Shown here: piece after piece, positions 27,279 to 35,907 of the stretch
Position numbering within the stretch: the first letter of the stretch is position 1
Layout: each line of letters starts with the position of its first letter
NCBI GenBank assembly: GCA_028292405.1
Contig: JAQGMJ010000066.1
Coordinates: forward strand, 1 to 61,547
Reading direction: 5' to 3'
Source of the DNA: Betaproteobacteria bacterium
Lineage (GTDB): Bacteria > Pseudomonadota > Gammaproteobacteria > Burkholderiales > JAEUOS01
DNA: 61,547 bases
The notes under the pieces: model-generated
The model's input: only the letters and a program-made list of their open reading frames with translations
The model's database searches: none
What the model was told of the DNA's origin: nothing
Made by a program: the position numbers and the translations under genes

Positions 27279-28556
27279 ATGCACGCGCCACGCCGCCGCC
27301 TGCTCAAGACCCTGGGCGCCGCTGCCCTCACCGCACCTGCTGCAGGGCCGGCCGCCCTCGCCGCGCCGGCGAAACCGCGCGAGGTGCCGATCATGATGGA
27401 CGGCCACGTGCACGTCACCGGCCGCGCCTACTGGGAGGGCATCGACGTCTGGCAGCCGCAGCAAACGGGCTGGGACTTCGCCCGCGCCCACGCGGCGGGG
27501 GTGAACGTGATCATCGAAAACCTCGGCACCTATGGCTACTGGAACTACAACTACTCGCCCAAGCAGACCCTGCGCCTGATCGAAAATTTCTACCGCGTGG
27601 CGAAACAGCACCGCGACAAGATGGCCCTGGCGCGGACGCCGGCCGATGCGCGGCGCATCGCGGCGAGCGGGCGCGTCGCGGTGTTCCTCTCGGTGGAGTC
27701 CGGCTGGGACCACGAAGGCGACCTCGACGTGCTGCGCGCCTTTTACCGCCTCGGCCTGCGCAGCCTACAGTTCTCGTCGCAGACCGGCTACAACGCGCTG
27801 AGTGATGTGATCGGCGCCGGCGCCTCCAACCACTGGGGCGCGGAGCAGGGCCTGAGCCGCCAGGGGCATGCGGTGGTCGAAGAGATGAACCGCCTGGGCA
27901 TGCTGATCGACATCACGCATGCCTCGTCCGATGCGCAGACTTCACTCATCGCGGCTTCAAGGGCGCCGGTGGTGGCGAGCCATCTCTACGCCTCGGCGGT
28001 GGCCGGCCCCGGCGGCTTGTCGGACGAGCAGATCAAGGCGCTCGCCGCCAAGGGCGGGCTGGTCGGCATCCACGGCGGCTCCGCGGCAATAGGCAAGCGT
28101 TACCGCGAATGGATGAAGGCCAACCCGGAGCGCGCGCAAGCCACCAGCGCGAGCTTGCGCGGCCTCACCGGCTTCAAGGTCAGCGGCACGCACAATGTGG
28201 ACACCGACAACTACGGCGAATTCATCAACCGCTTCGATACCGAGATGCGCGCCGCCTGGAAAACCTCCTTCGCGCCCTGGAGCGACGACACCGAGGCCAG
28301 GCCGCTGGTGCCCACGCCCGACGAGTATGCGGGAGAAATCGCCTACATCATCAAGCTGGTGGGGCCGGACCATGTGGGCATTGGCCTGGACATGGTCGGC
28401 GGACGCAGCGGCGTGCCCAGCGATCCGAGCGGCTACCCGCAGCTGGTGGCGGCATTGAAGCGCGTCACCACGCCGGCCAATGTGCGCAAGGTGTGCGGGG
28501 AGAACTGGCTGCGCGTGCTGGCGCAGGTGCAGCGCATGCGCGACCGGGATGCGTGA
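27279..28556 (+). CDS. Membrane dipeptidase-like amidohydrolase (peptidase M19), Tat-type signal
   Basis: A 425-residue exported zinc peptidase. The N-terminus (HAPRRRLLKTLGAAAL) looks like a Tat signal. M19 landmarks are the first metal motif MDGHVHV (replacing the usual DGHND), FLSVESGWDHEG for the bridging Glu, DITHAS and VASHLYA for the second-site histidines, and VGIGLDMVGG with a C-terminal Asp. The family cleaves dipeptides or related amides. GGAGAC upstream selects the ATG at 27279 over earlier in-frame ATGs (27255, 27261). Confidence 0.85.
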   Translation: MHAPRRRLLKTLGAAALTAPAAGPAALAAPAKPREVPIMMDGHVHVTGRAYWEGIDVWQPQQTGWDFARAHAAGVNVIIENLGTYGYWNYNYSPKQTLRLIENFYRVAKQHRDKMALARTPADARRIAASGRVAVFLSVESGWDHEGDLDVLRAFYRLGLRSLQFSSQTGYNALSDVIGAGASNHWGAEQGLSRQGHAVVEEMNRLGMLIDITHASSDAQTSLIAASRAPVVASHLYASAVAGPGGLSDEQIKALAAKGGLVGIHGGSAAIGKRYREWMKANPERAQATSASLRGLTGFKVSGTHNVDTDNYGEFINRFDTEMRAAWKTSFAPWSDDTEARPLVPTPDEYAGEIAYIIKLVGPDHVGIGLDMVGGRSGVPSDPSGYPQLVAALKRVTTPANVRKVCGENWLRVLAQVQRMRDRDA

Positions 28557-28617
28557 CCCCGACGCGCGACTGATGCGTAGCCCGGCCGCCTGAGCGGCGC
28601 GGGCATGCAAGCAACAG

Positions 28618-29592
28618 CTAGTCGAGCCTGGCGCCCGAAGCCTTGACCTTTTGCGCGGCGAGCGCGCGGTCCTTTTGCAGGAAGGCGGCGAATTGCGCCG
28701 GCGTTTCGCTGGCCGGCTCGAAGCCCAGTATCCTCAGGCGCGATTTCAATTCTTCGCCCTGCGCCGCCACGCCCGCATCCCTGGCCACCTTGGCGACGAT
28801 CGCCGCCGGCGTGCCCCTGGGCGCGGCGAGCGCGAAATAAAAGCTCGCGGCCTCCGCACTTGCGGAACCGGCTTCGGTGAAGGTGGGCACGTTGGGTTCC
28901 AGCGGCGAACGATGCTCGCCCGCCACCGCCAGGCCCTTGAGCTTGCCGCTGTCTATGAAAGGCGCGGCGCCGCCGACGACGGCGAACATGACGTCGATGC
29001 GCCCGGTCACCAAATCCTGGAGCGCGGGTGGCAGGCCCTTGTAGGGCACGTGCTGCATTTCCAGCTTGTTGACGGAGGCCAGCCAGGCCATCGCCAGGTG
29101 GTTGACCCCGCCGGCGCCCACCGAGCCGTAGTTGACCTTGCCGGGATTCTTGCGGATGTATTCGAGAGCGTCCTTCAGGTTGCCCGCCGGGAAATCGGGG
29201 CGCGTCACCAGCATCATGTTGGCGACGCCCAGGCGCGTGACGGGCACGAAGTCGTTCACCGGGTCGTAGGGCAGTTTCGAATACAGGTGCTGGTTCAGGC
29301 TGAACACCGCGTCGGAGGCGACCAGGAAGGTATAGCCGTCAGGAAGGCTTTTCGCGACCGATTCGGCGGCGATCATTTCATTGGCGCCGGGGCGGTTGTC
29401 GACGACCACCGGCTGGCCCCACATGCCGGTGAGCTTGTCGGCCACGGCGCGCGACAGCACGTCGCCGGGGCCGCCCGGCACGTAGGGGAAAACGATGCGC
29501 ACCGCTTTCTCGGGATAGGTCTGCGCCTGGGCGGCGGTGCCGCAGAACAAGGCGGCGAAGGTGCATAGCAGGGCGCGGCGGGTAAAGCGCAT
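28618..29592 (-). CDS. Bug/TctC family periplasmic binding protein
   Basis: A 324-residue exported binding protein with signal peptide (MRFTRRALLCTFAALFCGTAAQA). The signatures are YPEKAVRIVFPYVPGGPGDVLSR, VDNRPGANE, LPDGYTFL and QHVPYKGLPPAL. GAGGAGACCCC precedes the ATG at 29592. It is convergent with the dipeptidase and is the nearest same-strand gene downstream of the Ldh-family dehydrogenase. It is an orphan, without tctAB. Confidence 0.92.
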   Translation of the reverse strand: MRFTRRALLCTFAALFCGTAAQAQTYPEKAVRIVFPYVPGGPGDVLSRAVADKLTGMWGQPVVVDNRPGANEMIAAESVAKSLPDGYTFLVASDAVFSLNQHLYSKLPYDPVNDFVPVTRLGVANMMLVTRPDFPAGNLKDALEYIRKNPGKVNYGSVGAGGVNHLAMAWLASVNKLEMQHVPYKGLPPALQDLVTGRIDVMFAVVGGAAPFIDSGKLKGLAVAGEHRSPLEPNVPTFTEAGSASAEAASFYFALAAPRGTPAAIVAKVARDAGVAAQGEELKSRLRILGFEPASETPAQFAAFLQKDRALAAQKVKASGARLD

Positions 29593-29926
29593 GGGGTCTC
29601 CTCGTTCTAATTGGCCGGAGGAGGGAGGGGGTGCCTCGAAGATGCTCCCGCCGGCTGCATGCATCCTACTATTTTCCGCGCGGGGGTGCGGGCTTATGCG
29701 CGGGCGAGGCGCGGGGCGCGCGGCGGCGCGCCGGGGTAGGGTGAACGCGGGCGAGGCGCCGCGATCAACGCGGCGACAGCGCGCGAGATGAAATTGCCCA
29801 GCTGGCACGCCAGCGCCAGCGCCAGCACAAGGCCGGTGGCGGACTTGTGCGGCGCTTCTTGAAGGGCTTCTTGCGCAGCCTCCTGCGGTGCGAGGTCGGG
29901 CTGTGCGAAAAGGGTGGCGGCGAGGT
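29593..29926. other. Non-coding gap
   Basis: This 334-base stretch is very GC-rich with short GCCAGC iterations near 29805-29825. A 91-codon minus-strand frame covers much of it but has repetitive, low-complexity content and no ribosome site, so I do not call it. Confidence 0.4.
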
Positions 29927-30985
29927 TCACGCCGCCTCGGGCCATCGCAGGTCGAATTTGTTCAGCCACGGGTTCAGCCGGGCAATGGCCTCGGAAGAAA
30001 TCCCGACGCCCGTTTTCAGTTGCTCTTCCCGAAGCGCGAGCGCCCGCTCCCCGGGCATGCGCACGCCGGCCGAACCCGGAAGCGGCTTGCTGGCCTTGCA
30101 GTCCGCTATCAGCAGGTCGACCTCGTCCAGAAAAGCATCACGTCCCGCGAAGAACGCGGGGTTGATCGCGTGGATGAAGACGCTTTGCCCGAACGTGTCC
30201 GGATTGCGGCGCCGGCCAAAACCCGAAAGCGCCAGCGATGCCGCTTCGACAAACAGCGAGGCGCCGAAACCCTTGTATCCGAAATCCAGGCCGCCGATGG
30301 GAAGAATCGTGCCGGGCGGATTCGCCGCCAGAACCGACGCGTCGTCGGTCGGAATGCCTTCAGCCGTCAGCAGCCATTTGCCGGGCAGGGTTTCTCCGCG
30401 ATCGGCGTAGTTGCTGAAGAACTTGTTGCTTGCCAGTGAGGTGCTGAAGTCGATCAGCACGGGATTCGTGCGGCTCGGAATGCCATACGCAATGGGATTC
30501 GATGTCAGCACGGGGTCGGCCCCGCCAAACGGCGCCACGGAGCGAACGCCGGGATTTGTCGCCGAAATCGTCACCATGTACCCGGCCTGCACGAACGGGA
30601 GCAGGTACGCCTGCAGGCAGCCGATGTGCGAACAATCACCCAGGGAGGCAGTCACCGCCGCCGTCGTATGCAACCGGGCGAGTATCTTGGTCGTCGCCCG
30701 CTCCATCGCCCACGCGCCGGGGAGCCTGCCGCATCGCCAGTAGAAACTCCCCGGCTGGTCGTGCGTTTCCTCGATCTGGCCGGCGCGCGCGATTTGCCCC
30801 GCCTCGATCCGGGCCAGGTAGGCCGAGAAAAACATCAGGCCATGCGTGGGGTAGCCAAGCAGGTCGCCGTCGAGAGCCTTGCTCGCCATGGCCATGGCTT
30901 TTTCTTCGTCAAGTCCGCAGCCAAGGCCAAGGCGAACGGCGAGCGTCAGCAGATCGTCATAAGGAAATTTGTTTTTGCTCTGCAT
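29927..30985 (-). CDS. Malate/L-lactate dehydrogenase-family oxidoreductase
   Basis: A 352-residue NAD(P)-dependent oxidoreductase of the Ldh_2/YbiC family, which acts on malate, L-lactate, ureidoglycolate or delta-1-piperideine-2-carboxylate. Family landmarks are SKALDGDLLGYPTHGLMFF, GDCSHIGCLQAYLLP, ATNPGVRSVAPFGG, NPIAYGIPS and GGLDFGYKGFG. It lies in a minus-strand run with an enolase-superfamily dehydratase and a Bug protein, suggesting a sugar-acid or hydroxy-acid pathway regulated by the GntR protein at 33488. Confidence 0.87.
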   Translation of the reverse strand: MQSKNKFPYDDLLTLAVRLGLGCGLDEEKAMAMASKALDGDLLGYPTHGLMFFSAYLARIEAGQIARAGQIEETHDQPGSFYWRCGRLPGAWAMERATTKILARLHTTAAVTASLGDCSHIGCLQAYLLPFVQAGYMVTISATNPGVRSVAPFGGADPVLTSNPIAYGIPSRTNPVLIDFSTSLASNKFFSNYADRGETLPGKWLLTAEGIPTDDASVLAANPPGTILPIGGLDFGYKGFGASLFVEAASLALSGFGRRRNPDTFGQSVFIHAINPAFFAGRDAFLDEVDLLIADCKASKPLPGSAGVRMPGERALALREEQLKTGVGISSEAIARLNPWLNKFDLRWPEAA

Positions 30986-31056
30986 GGAACGCCAGTAGGA
31001 ATTTGCGCACAGTCGGGACCGCTAAAACCGCGGCCCCGCGCTTACGACGAAGCCTT

Positions 31057-32205
31057 TCAGCGCATGACGTGCCAACGCTCGCTTTCACCGGGATAGATGA
31101 CGCCGTAGCGTTCGATCGCATCGTCGGCGAAGTTGAAGCCGAGGCCTGGCTGGCGCGGCAGCAGCAGCGCGCCGTCGCGCGCTTCCAACTGGCTATCGAT
31201 CAGGCGGCGGAAGTTGACGATGCTGTCGTCCGGCATCCACTCGACATAGGTTGCATTGGGCGTGCTGGCGACCAGATGCGCATGCACATCGTGCCAGGCA
31301 TGCGGGGCCACGGTCAGGCCATGGCTATCGGCGGTGGCAACGATGCGGCGGAATTCGGTGATGCCGCCGCATACGGTGGCGTCCGTCTGCAGCACCGTGG
31401 CGGCGCCGCTGTTGATCAGCTCCTTGAAGCGCCAGCGGCCGGCTTCCACTTCGCCCGTGGCGACGGTCACCGGCGTCGCCCGCGCCAGGCGGGCGTGGTT
31501 GTCGATGTCGTCCGGCGAAAATGGCTCTTCGATCCAGAACGGCGAGGAAGGCTCGAACGCGCGCATGTATTCCAGCGCGGTGGGCAGGTCGCGCCAGGCG
31601 TTGTTGGCGTCCAGCATCAGCCGCACGTCCGGCCCGATCGCCTCGCGCACGGCTTCGATGCGCTTGCGTTCGTTGGCAACGCTCTCCAGGCCGACCTTCA
31701 TCTTGACGGCGCGAAATCCTTCGCGCACGTGCTGCGCCATCTCTTCAGCCAGCATCGCGGGCGTCTTTCCCGGCCCGTAATAGCCGCCGCTGGCGTAGGC
31801 CGGAACGGTCTCCCGCGCATTGGTCCCGAGATACTGGTGAAGCGGCAGATTCGCCGTTCGCGCATTCAGGTCCCACAGCGCGATGTCGATGGCCGAGAGC
31901 ACGCGCATCACGGCGCCGGCGCGGCCCAGCAACAGCGCGTCCTGGTACATCTCGGTCCAGAGGCCTTCCACGCGCAGCGACTCCTGGCCGACCAGACGGG
32001 GCGCGAGCAAATCCGTTGCCGCGACCTGCAGCAGCCGGCCGGCGCTGTTGACCGCGTAGCAGTAGCCGAGGCCTTCGTGACCGTCGGTCGAACGGATGCG
32101 GATCAGGCAGTACTCGCGCGCGGTCACTTTGCGGGTCGAGAAGATCACGGGCTTGTCCAGCGGCACGCGGGCAATGCAAACGGATACTGATTCGATGATG
32201 GGCAT
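31057..32205 (-). CDS. Mandelate racemase/muconate lactonizing enzyme family (enolase superfamily)
   Basis: A 382-residue enolase-superfamily enzyme. The catalytic features are the KxK motif in RAVKMKVGLES, metal ligands in LMLDANNAW and WIEEPFSPD, and APHAWHDVHAH near the C-terminal end of the barrel. The group includes sugar-acid dehydratases and racemases, and substrate specificity cannot be read from the sequence. It is 72 bases upstream of the dehydrogenase gene and downstream of a Bug gene on the same strand, so all three probably form one operon. Confidence 0.9.
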   Translation of the reverse strand: MPIIESVSVCIARVPLDKPVIFSTRKVTAREYCLIRIRSTDGHEGLGYCYAVNSAGRLLQVAATDLLAPRLVGQESLRVEGLWTEMYQDALLLGRAGAVMRVLSAIDIALWDLNARTANLPLHQYLGTNARETVPAYASGGYYGPGKTPAMLAEEMAQHVREGFRAVKMKVGLESVANERKRIEAVREAIGPDVRLMLDANNAWRDLPTALEYMRAFEPSSPFWIEEPFSPDDIDNHARLARATPVTVATGEVEAGRWRFKELINSGAATVLQTDATVCGGITEFRRIVATADSHGLTVAPHAWHDVHAHLVASTPNATYVEWMPDDSIVNFRRLIDSQLEARDGALLLPRQPGLGFNFADDAIERYGVIYPGESERWHVMR

Positions 32206-32271
32206 GATGAAACGGGCTTTCTTCGGAGGTGGGTTCGATGGATGAGGCAGTTCGGGAAACCAAAAAACCGC

Positions 32272-33249
32272 TCAGTCGATCTTGATCTGGGCGTCGCGGA
32301 CGACCTTCGCCCACTTCTTGTTTTCCGAGTCGATCAGCTGCTGGAACTGCGCGGGCGAGGCGTCGATCGGGTTGAGCCCCATTTCGACCAAGCGGGCGCG
32401 GAATGCCGGCGTGGAGGAGACGCGCGTAATCTCCTTGTGCAGATAGTCAACCACGCGCGGGGGCGTCGCGGCGGGCGCGATGATGCCGAACCAGACGCTG
32501 GCCTCGTAGCCGGGCACGCCCGATTCGTCGATGGTGGGCACGTCGCGCAGCAGGTCGAGACGGGTCTTGGAGGTCACGCCGAGCGCCTTCAGCTGATGCT
32601 GCTTGATGAACGGCAGGCTTTGCGTGGGCGTCGCGAAAATCAGCGGGATCTGTCCGGCGATCACGTCGGTCTGCGCCGGGGCGCCGCCCTTGTAGGGAAT
32701 GTGGTTCATGCGAATGCCGGCCAACTGGTCGAACAGCTCAAGCGCGATATGCTGCGTCGAGCCCGCGCCCGGCGTGCCGAAATCGATCGAGTTGGGCTTG
32801 GCCTTGGCCAGGGCAATGAGTTCGCGCACGTTCGTCGGCGCGAACTTGGGATTGGCCGCCAGGACGAAAGGCGTGTCGGCGATCAGCGAGACCGGCGCGA
32901 AGTCGGCCAATGTGTAGGACAGGGAGGGATACAGCATCGTGTTGGTCACGTGCGATGAAATGACCAGCATGAGCGTGTAGCCGTCAGGCGGCGAGCGCTT
33001 GAGTTCGGCCGTCGCGATGGTGCTGTTGGCCCCCGGCTTGTTGTCCACAAGCCCGGGCTGCGGCCAGGACTTGGTCAACTCCGCGGCGACCAGCCGTGCC
33101 ACCGTGTCATTCGAGCCGCCCGGCGCCATGCCCACGATGACCCGCACCGGTTTGGCCGGAAAAGCCGGGTCGGCCGCGTGCGCGGCGGCGGCGAAAACGC
33201 ACCCTGCGTACAACAGGCCGTGTGCGATGGACCTGAAAGTTCTCTTCAT
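32272..33249 (-). CDS. Bug/TctC family periplasmic binding protein
   Basis: A 325-residue exported binding protein (signal peptide ends in AHA at about 24). The signatures are FPAKPVRVIVGMAPGGSNDTVAR, VDNKPGANS, PPDGYTLM and NHIPYKGGAPAQ. AGAGGAGACAAGC precedes the ATG. It is the first gene of a minus-strand operon (Bug, enolase-family enzyme, dehydrogenase) and is divergent from the GntR regulator, with two matching operators in between. Confidence 0.92.
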   Translation of the reverse strand: MKRTFRSIAHGLLYAGCVFAAAAHAADPAFPAKPVRVIVGMAPGGSNDTVARLVAAELTKSWPQPGLVDNKPGANSTIATAELKRSPPDGYTLMLVISSHVTNTMLYPSLSYTLADFAPVSLIADTPFVLAANPKFAPTNVRELIALAKAKPNSIDFGTPGAGSTQHIALELFDQLAGIRMNHIPYKGGAPAQTDVIAGQIPLIFATPTQSLPFIKQHQLKALGVTSKTRLDLLRDVPTIDESGVPGYEASVWFGIIAPAATPPRVVDYLHKEITRVSSTPAFRARLVEMGLNPIDASPAQFQQLIDSENKKWAKVVRDAQIKID

Positions 33250-33356
33250 GCTTGTCTCCTCTTTTTTAGGTAGTTGGTGCGGACCACCAGATAGGGGCGC
33301 CACTGTCTTATGCAGGGCCGCTTGCTTTACGGATGGTGCGCAGCGCAGCGATGATC

Positions 33357-33373
33357 GACATGTATTACAAGTA
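33357..33373. promoter_or_regulatory. Second GntR operator (imperfect palindrome)
   Basis: TGTATTACAAG at 33361-33371, with flanks, matches 14 of 17 positions of the perfect palindrome at 33436-33452. It lies closer to the divergent Bug-gene promoter. Confidence 0.6.
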
Positions 33374-33435
33374 TTTGCAATAAAAGATCACGGGTAGTTT
33401 AGGTTTCCCCTCGGCTGTCAGTCAATGAAATTGCC

Positions 33436-33452
33436 AACTTGTAATACAAGTT
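33436..33452. promoter_or_regulatory. GntR operator (perfect 17-nt palindrome)
   Basis: AACTTGTAATACAAGTT is a perfect dyad containing the GntR/FCD-type core TTGTAnTACAA. It lies 35 bases before the GntR start codon, so autoregulation and control of the divergent operon are likely. Confidence 0.72.
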
Positions 33453-33487
33453 GATAAACTAATCGCCTTTCGACTTTTGGAGTTGCC

Positions 33488-34186
33488 GTGTCCATCTCCC
33501 CGTTGAGCGACGCCGCGTACGAACACATCCGGCTATTGATCAAGCGGGATGGATTGCCGAGGGACGCGCGGCTGCCCGGAGAAAATGCGCTGGCGGATCA
33601 CTGCGGGGTATCGCGGCCGGTGATCCGCCAGGCCCTGGCCAGGCTGCGGGCGGAAGGCCGCGTCTATGCCCGCCACGGCGCGGGAAATTTTGTTGGCAAG
33701 ACCCCGGCCGTGCAAAGCGCGTCGTTCGAGCCTTTGCAAAGCATTCCCGACATGCACAGCTTTCTTGATTTTCGGTGCGTCATCGAAGGTGAGGCGGCGG
33801 CACGCGCCGCCGCCTGCAGGGACAAAGGCCTGCTGCAGGCGATCAGCGACAAATGCCGCGCCCTCGAAGGCGCGTTCGCCCGCGGCGACCCGGCAATTGA
33901 AGAAGACATCGCCTTTCACCTCGCCGTCGCGCAAGCCAGCGGCAACGAGTTCTTCGTGATGACCATGGCGGCCTTGATGGAGCAGACGCGCATGTCGATG
34001 GGCCTGGTCCGGAAACTGTCCGCACAGCCCATGGTCAGGCGTGCACGCGACGTCAAGCAGGAACATCGGCTGGTCGAGCGCAGCATCATCGCGGGAGATG
34101 CCGATGCAGCGCGCTCGGCGATGACGGCGCACCTTCGTGGGGGAATCGCGAGGCTGTTCGGCCGCGAAGAGGCAGTCCTCAAATAG
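33488..34186 (+). CDS. GntR-family transcriptional regulator (FCD/FadR subgroup)
   Basis: A 232-residue regulator with an N-terminal winged HTH (AYEHIRLLIKRDGLPRDARLPGENALADHCGVSRPVIRQAL, about 10-50) and an all-helical FCD ligand domain with the metal-binding Asp/His pattern (DFRCVIEGEAAARAA, EDIAFHLAVAQASGN, EHRLVERSIIAGD). The GTG start follows TTTTGGAGTTGCC. It is divergent from the Bug-enolase-dehydrogenase operon, and two operators sit in the gap. The ligand is probably the sugar acid or hydroxy acid metabolised by that operon. Confidence 0.92.
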   Translation: MSISPLSDAAYEHIRLLIKRDGLPRDARLPGENALADHCGVSRPVIRQALARLRAEGRVYARHGAGNFVGKTPAVQSASFEPLQSIPDMHSFLDFRCVIEGEAAARAAACRDKGLLQAISDKCRALEGAFARGDPAIEEDIAFHLAVAQASGNEFFVMTMAALMEQTRMSMGLVRKLSAQPMVRRARDVKQEHRLVERSIIAGDADAARSAMTAHLRGGIARLFGREEAVLK

Positions 34187-34412
34187 GCTTTCATAGTCTG
34201 CCGGAAAAAGCCGCGCTTTTCGGCGAGGTGACGGGAGGCACTTTTCGGGCAAGGCTGCAGCGCAAAGAAAAGGAAGACCCCCAATCGGAATTTTCAAAAG
34301 TCCGATTGAGATGGCCTTGCGTCAGAGCAATACAGAGCGCACTTGCATTTGGCCATGGCGCGTCATTCCCGCCACGTGGCGCATTGATCGGCGGCGGCTT
34401 CGAGCGACCGCG

Positions 34413-35747
34413 CTAGCGCACCATGCAGGGCCGCTTCGGGTCGAATTTCCAGCTGGGCACGAGGTATTGCATGGCGATGGCGTCGTCGCGCGCGCCCAGC
34501 GCTTTTTCTTTGTAGAGCTGGTGCGCTGCTTCCACCTGCGCCATGTCGATCGTCACGCCCAGGCCGGGTTGCTCGGGCACCTGCACGTGGCCGCCCTTGA
34601 TGCGCAGCGGCTCGGTGGTGAGGCGCTGGCCGTCCTGCCAGATCCAGTGCGTGTCGATGGCGGTGATCTTGCCCGGCGCGGCCGCCGCCACCTGCGTGAA
34701 CATGGCCAGCGACACATCGAAGTGGTTGTTCGAATGCGAGCCCCAGGTGAGCCCCCAGGCGTCGCACAGTTGCGCGACGCGCACCGAGCCCTGCATGGTC
34801 CAGAAGTGCGGGTCGGCCAGCGGAATGTCGACCGACTGCAGCGAGATCGCGTGGCCCATTTCGCGCCAGTCGGTGGCGATCATGTTGGTGGCCGTCGGCA
34901 GCCCGGTGGCACGGCGGAACTCGGCCATCACCTCGCGCCCCGAGTACACGCCCTCGGCGCCGACCGGGTCTTCCGCATAGGCGAGCACGCCGTGCAGGTC
35001 GCGGCACAGGCGGATGGCGTCTTTCAGCAGCCAGCCGCCATTGGGGTCTAACGTTATCCGCGCGTCGGGAAAGCGCTCGTGCAATGCGCGGATTGCCTCG
35101 ATCTCCGCCTCGCCCGCCAGCACGCCGCCCTTGAGCTTGAAATCGTTGAAACCATAATGCTCGCGCGTTGCTTCCGCCAGGCGCACCACGGCCTCGGGCG
35201 TCATCGCCTCTTCATGGCGCAGGCGAAACCAGTCCACCTTCGCCTCCGGTTCGCTGCGGTAGGCGAGATCGGTGCGCTTGCGGTCGCCGACGTAAAAGAG
35301 ATAGCCGAGCATCTCGACGGATTCGCGCTGCTGCCCTTCGCCGAGCAGGGCACACACCGGCACCTCGAGGAACTGCCCGAGCAGGTCGAGCAGCGCCGCC
35401 TCCACCGCGGTAACGGCGTGGATCGCCACGCGCAAATCGAAAGTCTGCTGCCCGCGCCCGCCGGCATCGCGGTCCGCGAAGCGCTTGCGCATGGCGTTGA
35501 GCACCGATTGATACGCGCCGATCGGCTGGCCGATCACCAGGGCGCGCGCATCCTCCAGCGTCTGCGTGATCTTTTGCCCGCCCGGTACCTCGCCCACCCC
35601 GGTGCGCCCGGCATTGTCTTTGAGGATCACCAGATTGCGCGTGAAGTAGGGGCCGTGCGCGCCCGACAGGTTGAGCAGCATGCCGTCGTGCCCGGCAACG
35701 GGGATGACGGCCATCTCGGTGATGACGGGGGTGCGGGAGGCGCTCAA
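34413..35747 (-). CDS. gudD: Glucarate dehydratase
   Basis: A 444-residue enolase-superfamily enzyme that matches glucarate dehydratase along its whole length: [29 protein letters not shown] at the N-terminus, [13 protein letters not shown] with the catalytic Lys, TLDPNGGW and YAEDPVG with metal ligands, and [10 protein letters not shown] with the catalytic His. It converts D-glucarate to 5-keto-4-deoxy-D-glucarate. The start is probably the TTG at 35747, because homologs begin at this residue; an ATG at 35714 is internal. A LacI-type operator-like dyad lies upstream at 35802. Confidence 0.9.
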   Translation of the reverse strand: MSASRTPVITEMAVIPVAGHDGMLLNLSGAHGPYFTRNLVILKDNAGRTGVGEVPGGQKITQTLEDARALVIGQPIGAYQSVLNAMRKRFADRDAGGRGQQTFDLRVAIHAVTAVEAALLDLLGQFLEVPVCALLGEGQQRESVEMLGYLFYVGDRKRTDLAYRSEPEAKVDWFRLRHEEAMTPEAVVRLAEATREHYGFNDFKLKGGVLAGEAEIEAIRALHERFPDARITLDPNGGWLLKDAIRLCRDLHGVLAYAEDPVGAEGVYSGREVMAEFRRATGLPTATNMIATDWREMGHAISLQSVDIPLADPHFWTMQGSVRVAQLCDAWGLTWGSHSNNHFDVSLAMFTQVAAAAPGKITAIDTHWIWQDGQRLTTEPLRIKGGHVQVPEQPGLGVTIDMAQVEAAHQLYKEKALGARDDAIAMQYLVPSWKFDPKRPCMVR

Positions 35748-35801
35748 GGTGGATCTCTGTTTTAGACGGGCGGCAGCATGAATCAGGAAACCAATTATAT
35801 T

Positions 35802-35815
35802 TGTTAGCGCTACCA
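35802..35815. promoter_or_regulatory. LacI-type operator-like dyad before gudD
   Basis: TGTTAGCGCTACCA is a near-perfect palindrome centred on AGCGCT, the typical core of LacI/GalR-family operators. It lies 55 bases upstream of the gudD start. No LacI-family gene is visible in the window. Confidence 0.5.
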
Positions 35816-35907
35816 AAAGCAATTTCACAGCAGCGCTTGGCGCGACAGTGCGCGGGCCGAGGGCCTGGCTTGGAGGGTCTTGGCAGGTCTTGACGGTCCA
35901 GGCAGAT

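Noticed and set aside
29694..29969. 91-codon minus-strand frame overlapping the end of the dehydrogenase gene
   Set aside because: Low-complexity Ala/Leu/Arg content and no ribosome site.
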